A stretch of 33,801 nucleotides of DNA from CALCLY01 sp900552775 (GCA_937966555.1 CALCLY010000021.1:1-33801); one strand, 5' to 3'. Numbered from the stretch's first letter, positions 22,197 through 30,253 are shown. Made by a program: numbers and translations. The notes: generated from the letters alone by a model not told the origin.

Positions 22197-25100
22197 ATGC
22201 CGGATCACAGAATATTTAATGAGCGTCCTGAATCGCAGGACAGGGCGCTTAAAGTTATAGAAAAATTAGGATATACATTTATTTCAAGGAGTGAGGCTGA
22301 GAAAAAGCGTGGCTTTTTAAATCACGTCTTATTTAATGATGAGCTTGAGAAATATCTGAGCACACAAACGTATAAATACGGAGAGGACGAAAGATTTTTT
22401 TCGGGAGGTTCTATATCCTCTGCTATTCGTGCGTTAGAGGTTAAGAATATTCCAGACCTCTATACTGCAAATAAAACTGTTCACGAGCTTATGTGTGGCG
22501 GCAAAAGTATGGAAGAAGATTTACCCAATGGAACACGACAGTCCTTTGACATTGGATTTATAGACTTTGAACACCCTGAAAATAACGTTTTTCAGGTTAC
22601 AGATGAATTTGAAGTTGAAAGAACGAACGGAAAATTTGCTCGTCCTGATATTGTTGTGCTCATCAACGGTATTCCTGTTGTAGTCATTGAGTGCAAAAAA
22701 TCAAGTGTTGATGTTATGGAAGGTGTAACTCAGAATATAAGAAATTGGGGACCTGACTACATACCTCAGTTATTTCAATATTCACAACTTGTAATAGCTA
22801 TGAATCCTGATAAAGTTTTATACGGAACCTGCGGAACTCCGGCAAAATATTTTGTATCGTGGCATGAAGCTAATAATGAGTGGCATAATGAATGGTGCAG
22901 AAAATGTTCTCCCGATGGAGAAGTGCGGGAACAAGACCGTGCTCTTGTGTCATTATTGCATCCCGAAAGATTACTTGACCTTATTCAAAATTTTATTATT
23001 TACGACAACAATGTAAAAAAAGTAGCACGATATAAGCAGTATTTTGCGGTTAAGAAATGCATGAATCGTATTTTGCTTCGTGATAATGCCGGAACAAGAA
23101 ACGGTGTTGTATGGCATACTCAGGGAAGTGGAAAAACGATTACAATGATTATGCTTACAAAAATGTTGCTGAAAGAGAGTATGAAGCGTAATAGCAGTAT
23201 TGAAAGACCGAGATTTATCATGGTTACTGATAGAGTGAATCTTGATAAACAAATCAGAGATAATTTTATAAATGCTCAAATGCGTCCTAATCGTGCAAAA
23301 ACAGGAAAAGGGCTAATTGAGTTGCTCAAGAATGAAGAAAATACAGTAATTACTGCAATTGTTAATAAATTTGAGGCGGCTATCAAGTCAAACTGTTGTA
23401 ATGAAAGTAAAAATATATTTGTGTTTATTGATGAAGGACACAGAACGCAGTATGGAAAGCTTAACTTATATATGGACAGAGTTCTTCCTAATGCTGTTAA
23501 AATTGCATTTACGGGAACGCCGTTGATTGCAAAACCAAGAAAAAATGACAAAAGAGATATTAAACTGCCCAAAGATACATTCAAAAAATTTGGTAAATTG
23601 ATTGATAGTTACACTTTTAAAGATGCTATTGATGATAAAGTGACTGTTCCAATTATTTATGAAGGCAGGGTCATTCCTCAACATGTAACAAGTAAACAGA
23701 TTAACGAGCATTTAAAATATATAACCGTTGGATTGAGCGAAAGTGCAAAACATGACTTAGAGCAAAAGTACAGTCGTTATGTTGCAGTATCCCAAACAGA
23801 TCAAAGATTGAGAATGGTTGCATTTGACCTGTATGAGCATTTTATAAGTTATGTCAAACCTAAAGGGTTTAAGGCTATGCTTACATGTTCGTCAAGAGCA
23901 GCGGCGGTAGAAATGTTTTATCTTCTCAACAAGCTTGATGGGATTACTCCTGCTGTCGTTATTACCCCAAACTCAGCAAAAGAGGGAGAGGATGAAATTA
24001 ACACGACGGAAACAAAAAAAAGAATTGGAGATTTCTTTGCCAAAGAGATAGATCCATTGTACAAAAACAACTATGAAGCCTATGAAGATTGGGTTACAAA
24101 TGAGTTTGTTGATCCGGAAGGCGACATTGATCTACTTATTGTAAAAGACAAACTATTAACCGGATTTGATGCGCCGCCGGCGGCTGTTTTATATGTTGAT
24201 AAAAAACTACAAGACCACACATTGTTACAAGCTATTGCTCGTGTTAACCGAGTATTTGAAAACAAAGACTTTGGATTGATTGTGGATTATATAGGAATAT
24301 TTAAAAAACTTAATACGGCTTTGGATTTGTATTCTGACTCCTTTTCTGGTATGAATGAGTTTAACAGCAAGGATATTGAAAATTCGATTGTATCTGTATC
24401 TGAACAAAAAACAAAGCTTGAGGAACTGCACAATAAATTATGGTCAATATTTGATGGGATAGATCGCACAGAAACAACCCCTAATATATGGCAAGAACAC
24501 CTGAGAAATGACAATACAAGAAATTTATTTTACGAGACTCTTTCGTTATATGCTAAACTTATTGACTTGTTGTATTCTAGCTGTGATTTCTTTGAAGCAG
24601 TAGGTTTTGAACAGGCTGAAGAATACAGAAAGGATTATCTTTTCTTTAAAAAATTGAAAGATAGCGTTACCCTAAGATATAATGACAGGGTGGATTTTTC
24701 TAAATATGAAGATGGCATACGTCAGTTGCTCAATACATATGTTGCTGCCGGAGACGCAAAAATACTTATAGAACCACTTGATATACTCAACAAAGATAAG
24801 ATGGAAGAACAACTTGCCATTCTTGGTTCCGACGAGGCAAAAGCTGAAGCTATTAAATCAAGACAGGTTGAAGTGCTGGAAAATGACAGATATGATGATC
24901 CGATAAAATACCTGTCTTTTATGGAAAAAATAAATAAAACCATTGATGAATATATGAAAGAAAGAGATAGTGAAAAGTATTTGTCATCAATGGAGGATAT
25001 TGCTGAGGATTATAGACAGGGACGTAATAATGCGGCATATCCTCAAAATATCGCTCATGATAGCGAAGCAAAGTCTTTCTACGGAAGTATATGTAGTGGT

Positions 25101-25355
25101 CTCAAAAATGCTATGGGCAGTGCAGATGCATATGATAACGAGGCTACAGGTGTCTTGGCGTTGCAAATAAAAGACATTGTTGCACAAAATGCAAAACGAG
25201 ATTGGCGAGATAATGTTATTGTACACAGAAATATAAAAAAATTATTGGATGATGCATTATTTGATTATATGGAAGATAATAATTTGGATTGGTCTTTGGA
25301 TACTATTGATATTATTATTGATGAGATAATGCTAACGGCAAAAAAGGTATATTAA
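22197..25355 (+). CDS. hsdR: Type I restriction endonuclease subunit R
   Basis: This 1052-residue ATP-driven translocase and nuclease is the motor of the EcoKI-type complex. The N-terminal PD-(D/E)XK nuclease has Asp151 in RPDIVVLINGIPVVVIECKK with Glu165 and Lys167. The helicase core has HTQGSGKT at 307-314 (Walker A) and FIDEGH (412-415) as the DEAD-box equivalent, then a TGTPLI motif. The second RecA fold has LLIVKDKLLTGFDAP and LLQAIARVNR. The remaining part is a long helical domain. The length is normal and the frame intact. A CAGGAGCAA ribosome site lies before the ATG. It ends one base before the metallopeptidase gene. Confidence 0.97.
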   Translation: MPDHRIFNERPESQDRALKVIEKLGYTFISRSEAEKKRGFLNHVLFNDELEKYLSTQTYKYGEDERFFSGGSISSAIRALEVKNIPDLYTANKTVHELMCGGKSMEEDLPNGTRQSFDIGFIDFEHPENNVFQVTDEFEVERTNGKFARPDIVVLINGIPVVVIECKKSSVDVMEGVTQNIRNWGPDYIPQLFQYSQLVIAMNPDKVLYGTCGTPAKYFVSWHEANNEWHNEWCRKCSPDGEVREQDRALVSLLHPERLLDLIQNFIIYDNNVKKVARYKQYFAVKKCMNRILLRDNAGTRNGVVWHTQGSGKTITMIMLTKMLLKESMKRNSSIERPRFIMVTDRVNLDKQIRDNFINAQMRPNRAKTGKGLIELLKNEENTVITAIVNKFEAAIKSNCCNESKNIFVFIDEGHRTQYGKLNLYMDRVLPNAVKIAFTGTPLIAKPRKNDKRDIKLPKDTFKKFGKLIDSYTFKDAIDDKVTVPIIYEGRVIPQHVTSKQINEHLKYITVGLSESAKHDLEQKYSRYVAVSQTDQRLRMVAFDLYEHFISYVKPKGFKAMLTCSSRAAAVEMFYLLNKLDGITPAVVITPNSAKEGEDEINTTETKKRIGDFFAKEIDPLYKNNYEAYEDWVTNEFVDPEGDIDLLIVKDKLLTGFDAPPAAVLYVDKKLQDHTLLQAIARVNRVFENKDFGLIVDYIGIFKKLNTALDLYSDSFSGMNEFNSKDIENSIVSVSEQKTKLEELHNKLWSIFDGIDRTETTPNIWQEHLRNDNTRNLFYETLSLYAKLIDLLYSSCDFFEAVGFEQAEEYRKDYLFFKKLKDSVTLRYNDRVDFSKYEDGIRQLLNTYVAAGDAKILIEPLDILNKDKMEEQLAILGSDEAKAEAIKSRQVEVLENDRYDDPIKYLSFMEKINKTIDEYMKERDSEKYLSSMEDIAEDYRQGRNNAAYPQNIAHDSEAKSFYGSICSGLKNAMGSADAYDNEATGVLALQIKDIVAQNAKRDWRDNVIVHRNIKKLLDDALFDYMEDNNLDWSLDTIDIIIDEIMLTAKKVY

Positions 25356-25356
25356 G

Positions 25357-26082
25357 ATGCAAACAAGTATTTTAGAATTAAATTGCAAAAATCAATCAAT
25401 ACCTATCGTGGTAGAACGGAAAAACATTAAGACTATCCGTTTAAAAGTTTATCCGGAGTCTGTTGTTAAAATTTCTTCTCCGTATTCTGTATCGGATGAA
25501 GTACTTATAGATTTTGTGTCAACACGGCAGAAATGGATTGAAGAAAAATTGGAAAAGTTTGCTGAGACGAAGGGTTATGCTGCTACTACAGTAATTAAAA
25601 ATGGTATGTCTATAAAAATGTTGGGTGATGATTTGATTTTTGCAGTAAGACAATGTGATAAAAATTTAATGTATCGAGAAGGTAAAATACTGCATATTTG
25701 TACTACTGATACTGAAAATCAAGAGAAGATTATGAAGCAATTTGATAAATGGTGGAGAAAGGAATCTTTGGAAATTCTAAAGCAACATGTAGATGTCATT
25801 TATCCAATTATAAAAAAATATGATATTCCATATCCTAGTATATACTTGAAGAAGATGAAAACTCTTTGGGGCAGTTGTAGTGTGAATCGTAATAAAGTTA
25901 CATTCAATCAGTATTTAACCAAAGCAAAACCTGCTTGTATTGAATATGTTGTTTTACATGAGTTAGTTCATTTCTTGTATCCTAACCATAGCAAAAAGTT
26001 TTACGATTTTCTTAGCAGTTATATGCCTGATTGGAAGGAAAGAAAAAAAGTTTTAGACACAGAGGTAGTACACGGATTATAA
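25357..26082 (+). CDS. YgjP-like (DUF45) zinc metallopeptidase
   Basis: This 241-residue predicted M48/SprT-type metalloprotease has the zinc motif HELVH at residues 201-205 and a third ligand His211 in LYPNHSKKF. WGSCSVNRNKVTFNQYL (171-187) is the other family hallmark. Such proteins are often encoded right after hsdR in type I operons. A role in handling proteins trapped on DNA or in controlling the HsdR subunit has been supposed but is not settled. The ATG at 25357 follows the hsdR stop with one base between, so translation is coupled. The family is clear; substrates are unknown. Confidence 0.85.
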   Translation: MQTSILELNCKNQSIPIVVERKNIKTIRLKVYPESVVKISSPYSVSDEVLIDFVSTRQKWIEEKLEKFAETKGYAATTVIKNGMSIKMLGDDLIFAVRQCDKNLMYREGKILHICTTDTENQEKIMKQFDKWWRKESLEILKQHVDVIYPIIKKYDIPYPSIYLKKMKTLWGSCSVNRNKVTFNQYLTKAKPACIEYVVLHELVHFLYPNHSKKFYDFLSSYMPDWKERKKVLDTEVVHGL

Positions 26083-26095
26083 GGAGGGATAAATT

Positions 26096-26566
26096 ATGGC
26101 AATTATACATGATGCAAAAGACCAATTCTATTCATATGCAAAAGAGTTTTTAGGAGCTGAATTGGAGCAATTGTTAGATAGTGATGACAAAAAAGATGAG
26201 TTTTACAGTTTATGCAAGAAATTTTCAGAAATTTCGTTAAATGCACCAAAATTTAAAGATCCTAAAACCGGTAAAGTGGAAGGTTGCTTTCAATACGATG
26301 ATATGGATTCCGCAAAAGAAGCGACTGTGGAATTTGTAAAAAAATATAATATTCATAATCTCGATGCTTTTATGGAAAGCATACATAGATTGCACGGACA
26401 TGCAGTTGAATGGGATGATGCTCGAGCGAAAAGTGGTTTCGTACAAGCCGAATCGTATAATTATAATGGAGGTTTTTTCGGAATATATTATAATTTTCAA
26501 TGTTTGCCGGATGATGTATGGGAAGATATATGCAAAGAAATCATTGAGGCAATCAATAAAAAATGA
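26096..26566 (+). CDS. Unknown protein at the end of the restriction operon
   Basis: This 156-residue protein is not a family I recognise. It has an acidic helical N-terminal half (LGAELEQLLDSDDKKDEFYSLCKKFSE), a middle DPKTGKVEGCFQYDDMDSAKE, and an aromatic C-terminal half (YNYNGGFFGIYYNFQCLPDDVWEDICKEI). No membrane segment or known catalytic motif is seen. AAGGAGGGATAAATT lies before the ATG at 26096, 13 bp after the metallopeptidase stop, so it belongs to the same transcript. It is the last gene before the right attachment region. Its fixed position at the end of the defence cargo suggests a linked but unknown role. Confidence 0.7.
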   Translation: MAIIHDAKDQFYSYAKEFLGAELEQLLDSDDKKDEFYSLCKKFSEISLNAPKFKDPKTGKVEGCFQYDDMDSAKEATVEFVKKYNIHNLDAFMESIHRLHGHAVEWDDARAKSGFVQAESYNYNGGFFGIYYNFQCLPDDVWEDICKEIIEAINKK

Positions 26567-26568
26567 TG

Positions 26569-26589
26569 TGATAACAAATTGATAACAGA
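26569..26589 (+). promoter_or_regulatory. Integrase arm sites, right end of element 1
   Basis: TGATAACA occurs at 26569-26576 and 26580-26587, again 11 bp apart and in the same direction as the left pair. AAATTGATAACAGA (26576-26589) is identical to 9660-9673. Confidence 0.6.
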
Positions 26590-26688
26590 TGACACTAAAG
26601 ACCAAATAATTAAAAGATTTTAAGTGGAGAAAGCGGAAAAATCAGCTTAAAATCAGGTGACACAACTAAAATCACGCTATAACGCACC

Positions 26689-26701
26689 GAGTGGGAGTAA
26701 T
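26689..26701. mobile_element. attR core of element 1 and attL core of element 2
   Basis: GAGTGGGAGTAAT recurs exactly as at the end of guaA (9594-9606). Arm repeats and a decayed integrase of a second element follow directly, so this core is shared between the two elements. Confidence 0.8.
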
Positions 26702-26754
26702 GACGAAACCCTGAAAAACCCCATAACTACGGGCTTTTCGAGGCTTGAAAAGTC

Positions 26755-26777
26755 AAAAGCGTACTAAAAGCGTACTA
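26755..26777 (+). promoter_or_regulatory. Arm-type direct repeats of element 2
   Basis: AAAAGCGTACTA occurs at 26755-26766 and 26766-26777, an 11-bp period. The sequence differs from element 1's TGATAACA sites, as expected for a different integrase, and it lies between the core and the integrase remnant. Confidence 0.55.
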
Positions 26778-26793
26778 CAAAATTAAAAAGCTT

Positions 26794-26955
26794 TTACACG
26801 ATATCGCTGAGTTTATCGGCAACTTCACGCTGTTTGTTTGGGTACAGATGTGAGTACGTCTGAAGTGTTGTTTCAATATTTTCGTGTCCTAAGCGTTCAG
26901 AAACCAGCAATGGTTGGAACCCTAATTCAATTAAAAGTGATGCGTGGCTGTGCCC
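26794..26955 (-). pseudogene. C-terminal remnant of a tyrosine integrase
   Basis: On the minus strand the reading GHSHASLLIELGFQPLLVSERLGHENIETTLQTYSHLYPNKQREVADKLSDIV (54 codons, in pieces) ends in TAA at 26794. It contains the last integrase box (LGHENIETTLQTYSHLYP, with the catalytic Tyr) but lacks the HxLR box and everything upstream. An in-frame TAG at 26956-26958 directly precedes it. Beyond the stop the frame stays open for 43 codons (26959-27087; GLEKELKYIKINRKTLDF and FMRLSPFVFIIP) that do not look like integrase. The gene is therefore broken, either by deletion with fusion or by decay. Element 2 cannot use this integrase. Confidence 0.75.
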
Positions 26956-27146
26956 CTATGGTATAATAAAGACAAACGGTGAAAGCCGCATAAAATCAAG
27001 GGTTTTGCGATTTATCTTGATATATTTCAGTTCTTTTTCCAACCCGAAATTTACAAGATTTTCGTCTTTAATAATGGTAATGTTAAGTTAAAGACAAAAG
27101 TTATACCCTGCAAAAGGAGGTCAAAATTTAATAAAATATCAACTGA

Positions 27147-27182
27147 GAACGCTTTATAACAAACCATAAGGCGTTCTTTTTT
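27147..27182 (+). terminator. Attenuator-type terminator in the repA leader
   Basis: GAACGCTTTAT (27147-27157) pairs with ATAAGGCGTTC (27166-27176), with one G-T pair and an 8-nt loop, and TTTTTT follows. It stands 32 bp before the RepA_N start. AAAGGAGGT (27113-27121) lies upstream with no normal start codon after it; stops TAATAA follow within 8 bases. Confidence 0.7.
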
Positions 27183-27213
27183 ATGCAATCACACACGGAA
27201 AGGAGGCACAACA

Positions 27214-28224
27214 ATGTCGATACAATTTGAATATTTTTACGGAAATGAAGCCGAACAATTTACCTTTTACAGAATACCGAAAATACTTGTTACTTCCCCT
27301 ACTTTCAAGCGAGTATCTGACAGTGCAAAGCTGTTATATGGTCTTATGCTTGACCGTATGGGTTTATCTATACGCAACGGTTGGGTTGATGATGAAAACC
27401 GGGCATACATATTCTTTACAACAAATGATGTTATGGAGCAAATGTGCTGCGGAACAGAAAAAGCTACAAAGCTGCTTGCGGAGCTTGACGCTGAAAAAGG
27501 TATCGGTCTTATTGAACGAAAAAAGCAAGGACAAGGCAAGCCTGCAATTATATATTTGAAAAAGTTTTATATAAGTGAAAATAACGACCGAGATTTAAGA
27601 CTTTCGGAAACCAAAACTCCAGACTTTCGGAAATCGAAAGTCAAGACTTTTGAAAATCGAAATCCAAGACTTTCGGAAGTCGAAAGTACAGACTTTCGAG
27701 AATCGAAATCTAATTATAATAAATATAATAATACTGATTTTAACGATACTGAAAAGAATAATACTGAATCGAGCGATACTGAAATCATATCCTATCCTAT
27801 CAATCGTGGAAATGAGAATAACTCTCCTCCCTTGCCTGCACCAAAAGGCATTGATTCGATACGATGGATAGAAAATCGGCGAAAATATGAAAAGCTAATA
27901 AAGAAAAACATTGACTATGATATTATCTTGGAAAGATACAACAAGGCGTGGCTTGATGAAATTGTGGCAATAATGGTCGATGTGGTATGCAGCGACGAGC
28001 CGACAATCCGCATAAACAAACAGGAATATCCTCACGAGGTTGTAAAGAGCAGATTTTTGAAAATTGACTCGTCGCATATTGAATATATAGACTTCGCCCT
28101 GCGGAGCAACACATCAGATGTCCGGAATATCCGGGCATTTTTAATTACAACGATTTATCGGTCGTTTGAAACGGCAGATAATTGGTTTGCGGCAAAAGTA
28201 AAATACGATATGGCAAATGTATAG
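27214..28224 (+). CDS. RepA_N-type replication initiator
   Basis: This 336-residue plasmid-type initiator has an N-terminal RepA_N winged-helix domain (residues 1-118): QFTFYRIPKILVTSPTFKRVSDSAKLLYGLMLDRMGLS and NGWVDDENRAYIFFTTNDVMEQMCCGTEKATKLLAELD (quoted in pieces). A variable linker (about 129-185) is encoded by five 23-bp iterons. The C-terminal helical domain (about 205-336) begins IDSIRWIENRRKYEKLIKKNIDYDII. AAAGGAGG lies about 7 nt before the ATG. RepA_N proteins bind repeats inside their own gene to start replication, which fits the iterons here. In Tn1549-like elements it maintains the excised circle. An attenuator hairpin in the leader suggests control of expression. Confidence 0.92.
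   Translation: MSIQFEYFYGNEAEQFTFYRIPKILVTSPTFKRVSDSAKLLYGLMLDRMGLSIRNGWVDDENRAYIFFTTNDVMEQMCCGTEKATKLLAELDAEKGIGLIERKKQGQGKPAIIYLKKFYISENNDRDLRLSETKTPDFRKSKVKTFENRNPRLSEVESTDFRESKSNYNKYNNTDFNDTEKNNTESSDTEIISYPINRGNENNSPPLPAPKGIDSIRWIENRRKYEKLIKKNIDYDIILERYNKAWLDEIVAIMVDVVCSDEPTIRINKQEYPHEVVKSRFLKIDSSHIEYIDFALRSNTSDVRNIRAFLITTIYRSFETADNWFAAKVKYDMANV
27598..27712 (+). repeat. Five 23-bp iterons inside the initiator gene (putative replication origin)
   Basis: Units start at 27598, 27621, 27644, 27667 and 27690, all exactly 23 bp apart. The consensus opens AGACTTTCGGAAATCGAAAG and is itself an inverted repeat (GACTTTCG / CGAAAGTC), best kept in units 2 and 4. As 23 is not a multiple of three, the encoded peptides differ from unit to unit, so selection is on DNA, not protein. 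Confidence 0.8.
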
Positions 28225-28242
28225 GAATCGGAGACGGTATGT

Positions 28243-28437
28243 GTGGAAAATATAAAGCTGCTGGCAAATGCCATAATTCTGCAAGCGGTAAAAGATTACA
28301 GACATACATATTTGCCGCAGACAAGAGCAGAAATTAAACGTTTATTCCGTTCGGAGTGGTTCCGTGCATTGACACGGCTTGACGGAGAAACGCTTATAAC
28401 AAGATTAGAAAATGAAAGGAATGGTTTTTATGGGTAA
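28243..28437 (+). CDS. Small protein between repA and parA
   Basis: This 64-residue basic, helical protein (ANAIILQAVKDYRHTYLPQTRAEIKRLFRSEWFRALTRLDG, in pieces) has no motif I can name. The start is GTG at 28243, preceded by GGAGACGG. Its end overlaps the parA start by 8 nt, as expected for coupled translation. Small proteins of this shape occur between repA and parA in similar elements, but a function is not known to me. Confidence 0.65.
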   Translation: MENIKLLANAIILQAVKDYRHTYLPQTRAEIKRLFRSEWFRALTRLDGETLITRLENERNGFYG

Positions 28438-29245
28438 AATAATCGCAATATCAAATCAGAAAGGCGGAACAGGCAAAACGACAACTACCGTAAATTTAGG
28501 TATCGGACTTGCAAACGAGGGTAAAAAGGTGCTTTTAATCGACTATGACGCACAGGGCAGCTTAACACAATGCTTGGGTTATCCCAATCCCGATGAATTA
28601 TCGGTTACAATTTCAAACCTTATGGAAAAGAGTATCAATGAGCAACCGACGGAATACGGCGAGGGCATTTTACATCACTCGGAGGGCGTGGACTTTATTC
28701 CGGCAAACATTGAACTTTCCGGAATGGAAACATTTTTGGTGAACACTATGAGCCGTGAACGGGTACTCAAAAACTATCTTTCACAGATAAAGGACAATTA
28801 CGATTATGTGCTGATAGACTGCACTCCCTCGCTCGGTATGCTGACGATAAATGCACTCACGGCGGCAAACGAGGTCATTATCCCCGTGCAATCGCACTTC
28901 CTCCCGGCGAAAGGCTTGGAGCAGCTGCTCAGTACGGTTGCAAAGGTCAAACGGCAGATAAACCCTGCACTTAAAATAAACGGAATACTTCTCACAATGG
29001 TTGACGGTCGGACAAACCTTGCAAGGGATATTTCGCAGCTTATCCGAAATACCTACGGCAGCCACATCAAGGTTTTCAAAACGGAAATACCGCTTTCGAT
29101 AAAAGCGGCGGAAACTTCGGCGGTCGGCAAAAGTATTTACAGTTACGACAAAAACGGCAGGGTTGCCGATGCGTACAGAAATCTGACTAAGGAGGTTATG
29201 AACAATGAGCAACGGACTAAACATAAGTCTGAAATCATACGATAG
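28430..29245 (+). CDS. parA: ParA/Soj-type partition ATPase
   Basis: This 271-residue Walker-type ATPase positions plasmid-like DNA with ParB. The deviant Walker A KGGTGKTT is at residues 11-18, DYDAQGS holds the Walker A' region, and YVLIDCTPSLGMLTINAL is the Walker B part. AANEVIIPVQSHFLPAKGLEQLL is typical of chromosomal/plasmid ParA. The frame opens at 28412, but GAAAGGA (28414-28420) lies 9 nt before the ATG at 28430, which I use. It overlaps parB by 41 nt. The family is certain. Confidence 0.95.
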   Translation: MGKIIAISNQKGGTGKTTTTVNLGIGLANEGKKVLLIDYDAQGSLTQCLGYPNPDELSVTISNLMEKSINEQPTEYGEGILHHSEGVDFIPANIELSGMETFLVNTMSRERVLKNYLSQIKDNYDYVLIDCTPSLGMLTINALTAANEVIIPVQSHFLPAKGLEQLLSTVAKVKRQINPALKINGILLTMVDGRTNLARDISQLIRNTYGSHIKVFKTEIPLSIKAAETSAVGKSIYSYDKNGRVADAYRNLTKEVMNNEQRTKHKSEIIR

Positions 29246-30128
29246 TATTTTTCAGAATGACGAGCAAAGGAATACCGAGGAAATAAAGCCTGTTCCCATA
29301 TCGGAATTAAAACCGTTTACGGAGCAGCCGTTCAAGGTGAAACTTGATGAAGATATGGACGCACTTGTGGACAGTATCAAGCAATGCGGCGTACTTACTC
29401 CCGTAATCGCAAGACCGCATAAAGACGGCGGTTATGAAATTCTTTCGGGACATCGCAGAGTAAAAGCGTGTGAGCTTGCCGGAATAACCGATATTCCCGT
29501 TGTGGTTAAAAATCTCGATGATGATACGGCTACAATTTTGCTTGTAGACAGTAATTTGCAACGAGAACACATATTGCCGAGTGAAAAGGCATTTGCCTAT
29601 CAAATGAAGCTGGAAGCTATGAAAAGAAAAGCCGGCAGACCGTCAAAAGAAAATTCGTGCCAAATTGGCACAGATTTAGTTGGTATTCGTTCTGATGAGT
29701 TGCTTTCAGAGAATACAAACGATAGTGCAAGGAATATTCAGCGATACATACGCTTAACAAACCTCATAGATCCAATTTTGGATATGGTAGATAATAACCA
29801 AATTGCAATGAATGCCGCCGTTGAAATATCTTATCTCGGCTCAAAAGAGCAAGCGGCGGTTATGCAGTCCATTGAAAAAGAGGAAACCTCTCCTTCTATC
29901 GCACAGGCTCGGAAAATGCGTAAATTTCATCAGGACGGAAATTTAAGCAATGCTGTCATCGACAGTATTATGATGGAGCAGAAACCCGAAACGGTTAAAA
30001 TTACTCTTGGCGAGGACAAGCTGAAAAAGTATTTTCCGAAAAGCTATTCAAAAGCAAAGATGGAGGAAATTATCTTGAAGCTGCTTGATAAATGGCGCAG
30101 GCAACGGGAAAATGAAATGGAGCGATGA
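29205..30128 (+). CDS. parB: ParB/Spo0J-type partition protein
   Basis: This 307-residue centromere-binding protein has ISELKPFTEQPFKV at 32-45. The CTP-binding ParB box holds GHRR at 82-85 and VVVKNLDDDTATILLVDSNLQREHILPSEKAFAYQMK. The helix-turn-helix centre has SARNIQRYIRLTNLIDPILDMVDNNQI. The C-terminal 70 residues (KYFPKSYSKAKMEEIILKLLDKWRRQRE) differ from chromosomal Spo0J. An ACTAAGGAGG ribosome site precedes the ATG within parA. No parS site was recognised; it would be expected nearby. The stop overlaps the next small gene as ATGA. Confidence 0.93.
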   Translation: MSNGLNISLKSYDSIFQNDEQRNTEEIKPVPISELKPFTEQPFKVKLDEDMDALVDSIKQCGVLTPVIARPHKDGGYEILSGHRRVKACELAGITDIPVVVKNLDDDTATILLVDSNLQREHILPSEKAFAYQMKLEAMKRKAGRPSKENSCQIGTDLVGIRSDELLSENTNDSARNIQRYIRLTNLIDPILDMVDNNQIAMNAAVEISYLGSKEQAAVMQSIEKEETSPSIAQARKMRKFHQDGNLSNAVIDSIMMEQKPETVKITLGEDKLKKYFPKSYSKAKMEEIILKLLDKWRRQRENEMER

Positions 30129-30247
30129 ATATGTTGAAACTTATACTTATATTCCTATCCGGTGTTGCAGTCGGCGGCTTTCTTGGCATTGTATTTATGT
30201 GTTGCTTTATCTCTGCCGGGCAAGCCGACAAAAAAGAAACGGAGTGA
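30125..30247 (+). CDS. DUF3789-like small membrane peptide
   Basis: This 40-residue peptide is MNMLKLILIFLSGVAVGGFL then GIVFMCCFISAGQADKKETE, one membrane helix followed by a short charged tail. That 'helix then SAGQAD' pattern matches DUF3789 proteins, which lie after parB in many Tn1549-like elements. The start is ATGA, overlapping the parB stop, and the next gene's ribosome site is inside its end, so the three are coupled. It is too short to be found by length-limited searches. Role unknown; perhaps part of the transfer or partition apparatus. Confidence 0.75.
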   Translation: MNMLKLILIFLSGVAVGGFLGIVFMCCFISAGQADKKETE

Positions 30248-30253
30248 TTGATT

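Larger units (their letters stand above)
9594..26701. mobile_element. 17.1-kb integrative mobilizable element with defence cargo
   Basis: The boundaries are the repeated 13-bp guaA core. Inside are a complete repressor/xis/int module, RepA-like ATPase, TnpV, MobC, relaxase and a candidate oriT. There are no type IV secretion genes, so it is mobilizable rather than self-transmissible. Cargo from 15.6 to 26.6 kb is an AbiE toxin-antitoxin pair and an expanded type I restriction operon. The cargo is visibly more AT-rich than the mobilization genes, suggesting a separate source. Confidence 0.85.

Noticed and set aside
27598..27712. Repeat array considered as a CRISPR
   Set aside because: The units are directly adjacent at 23 bp with no spacers, lie within a rep gene and have no cas genes nearby.
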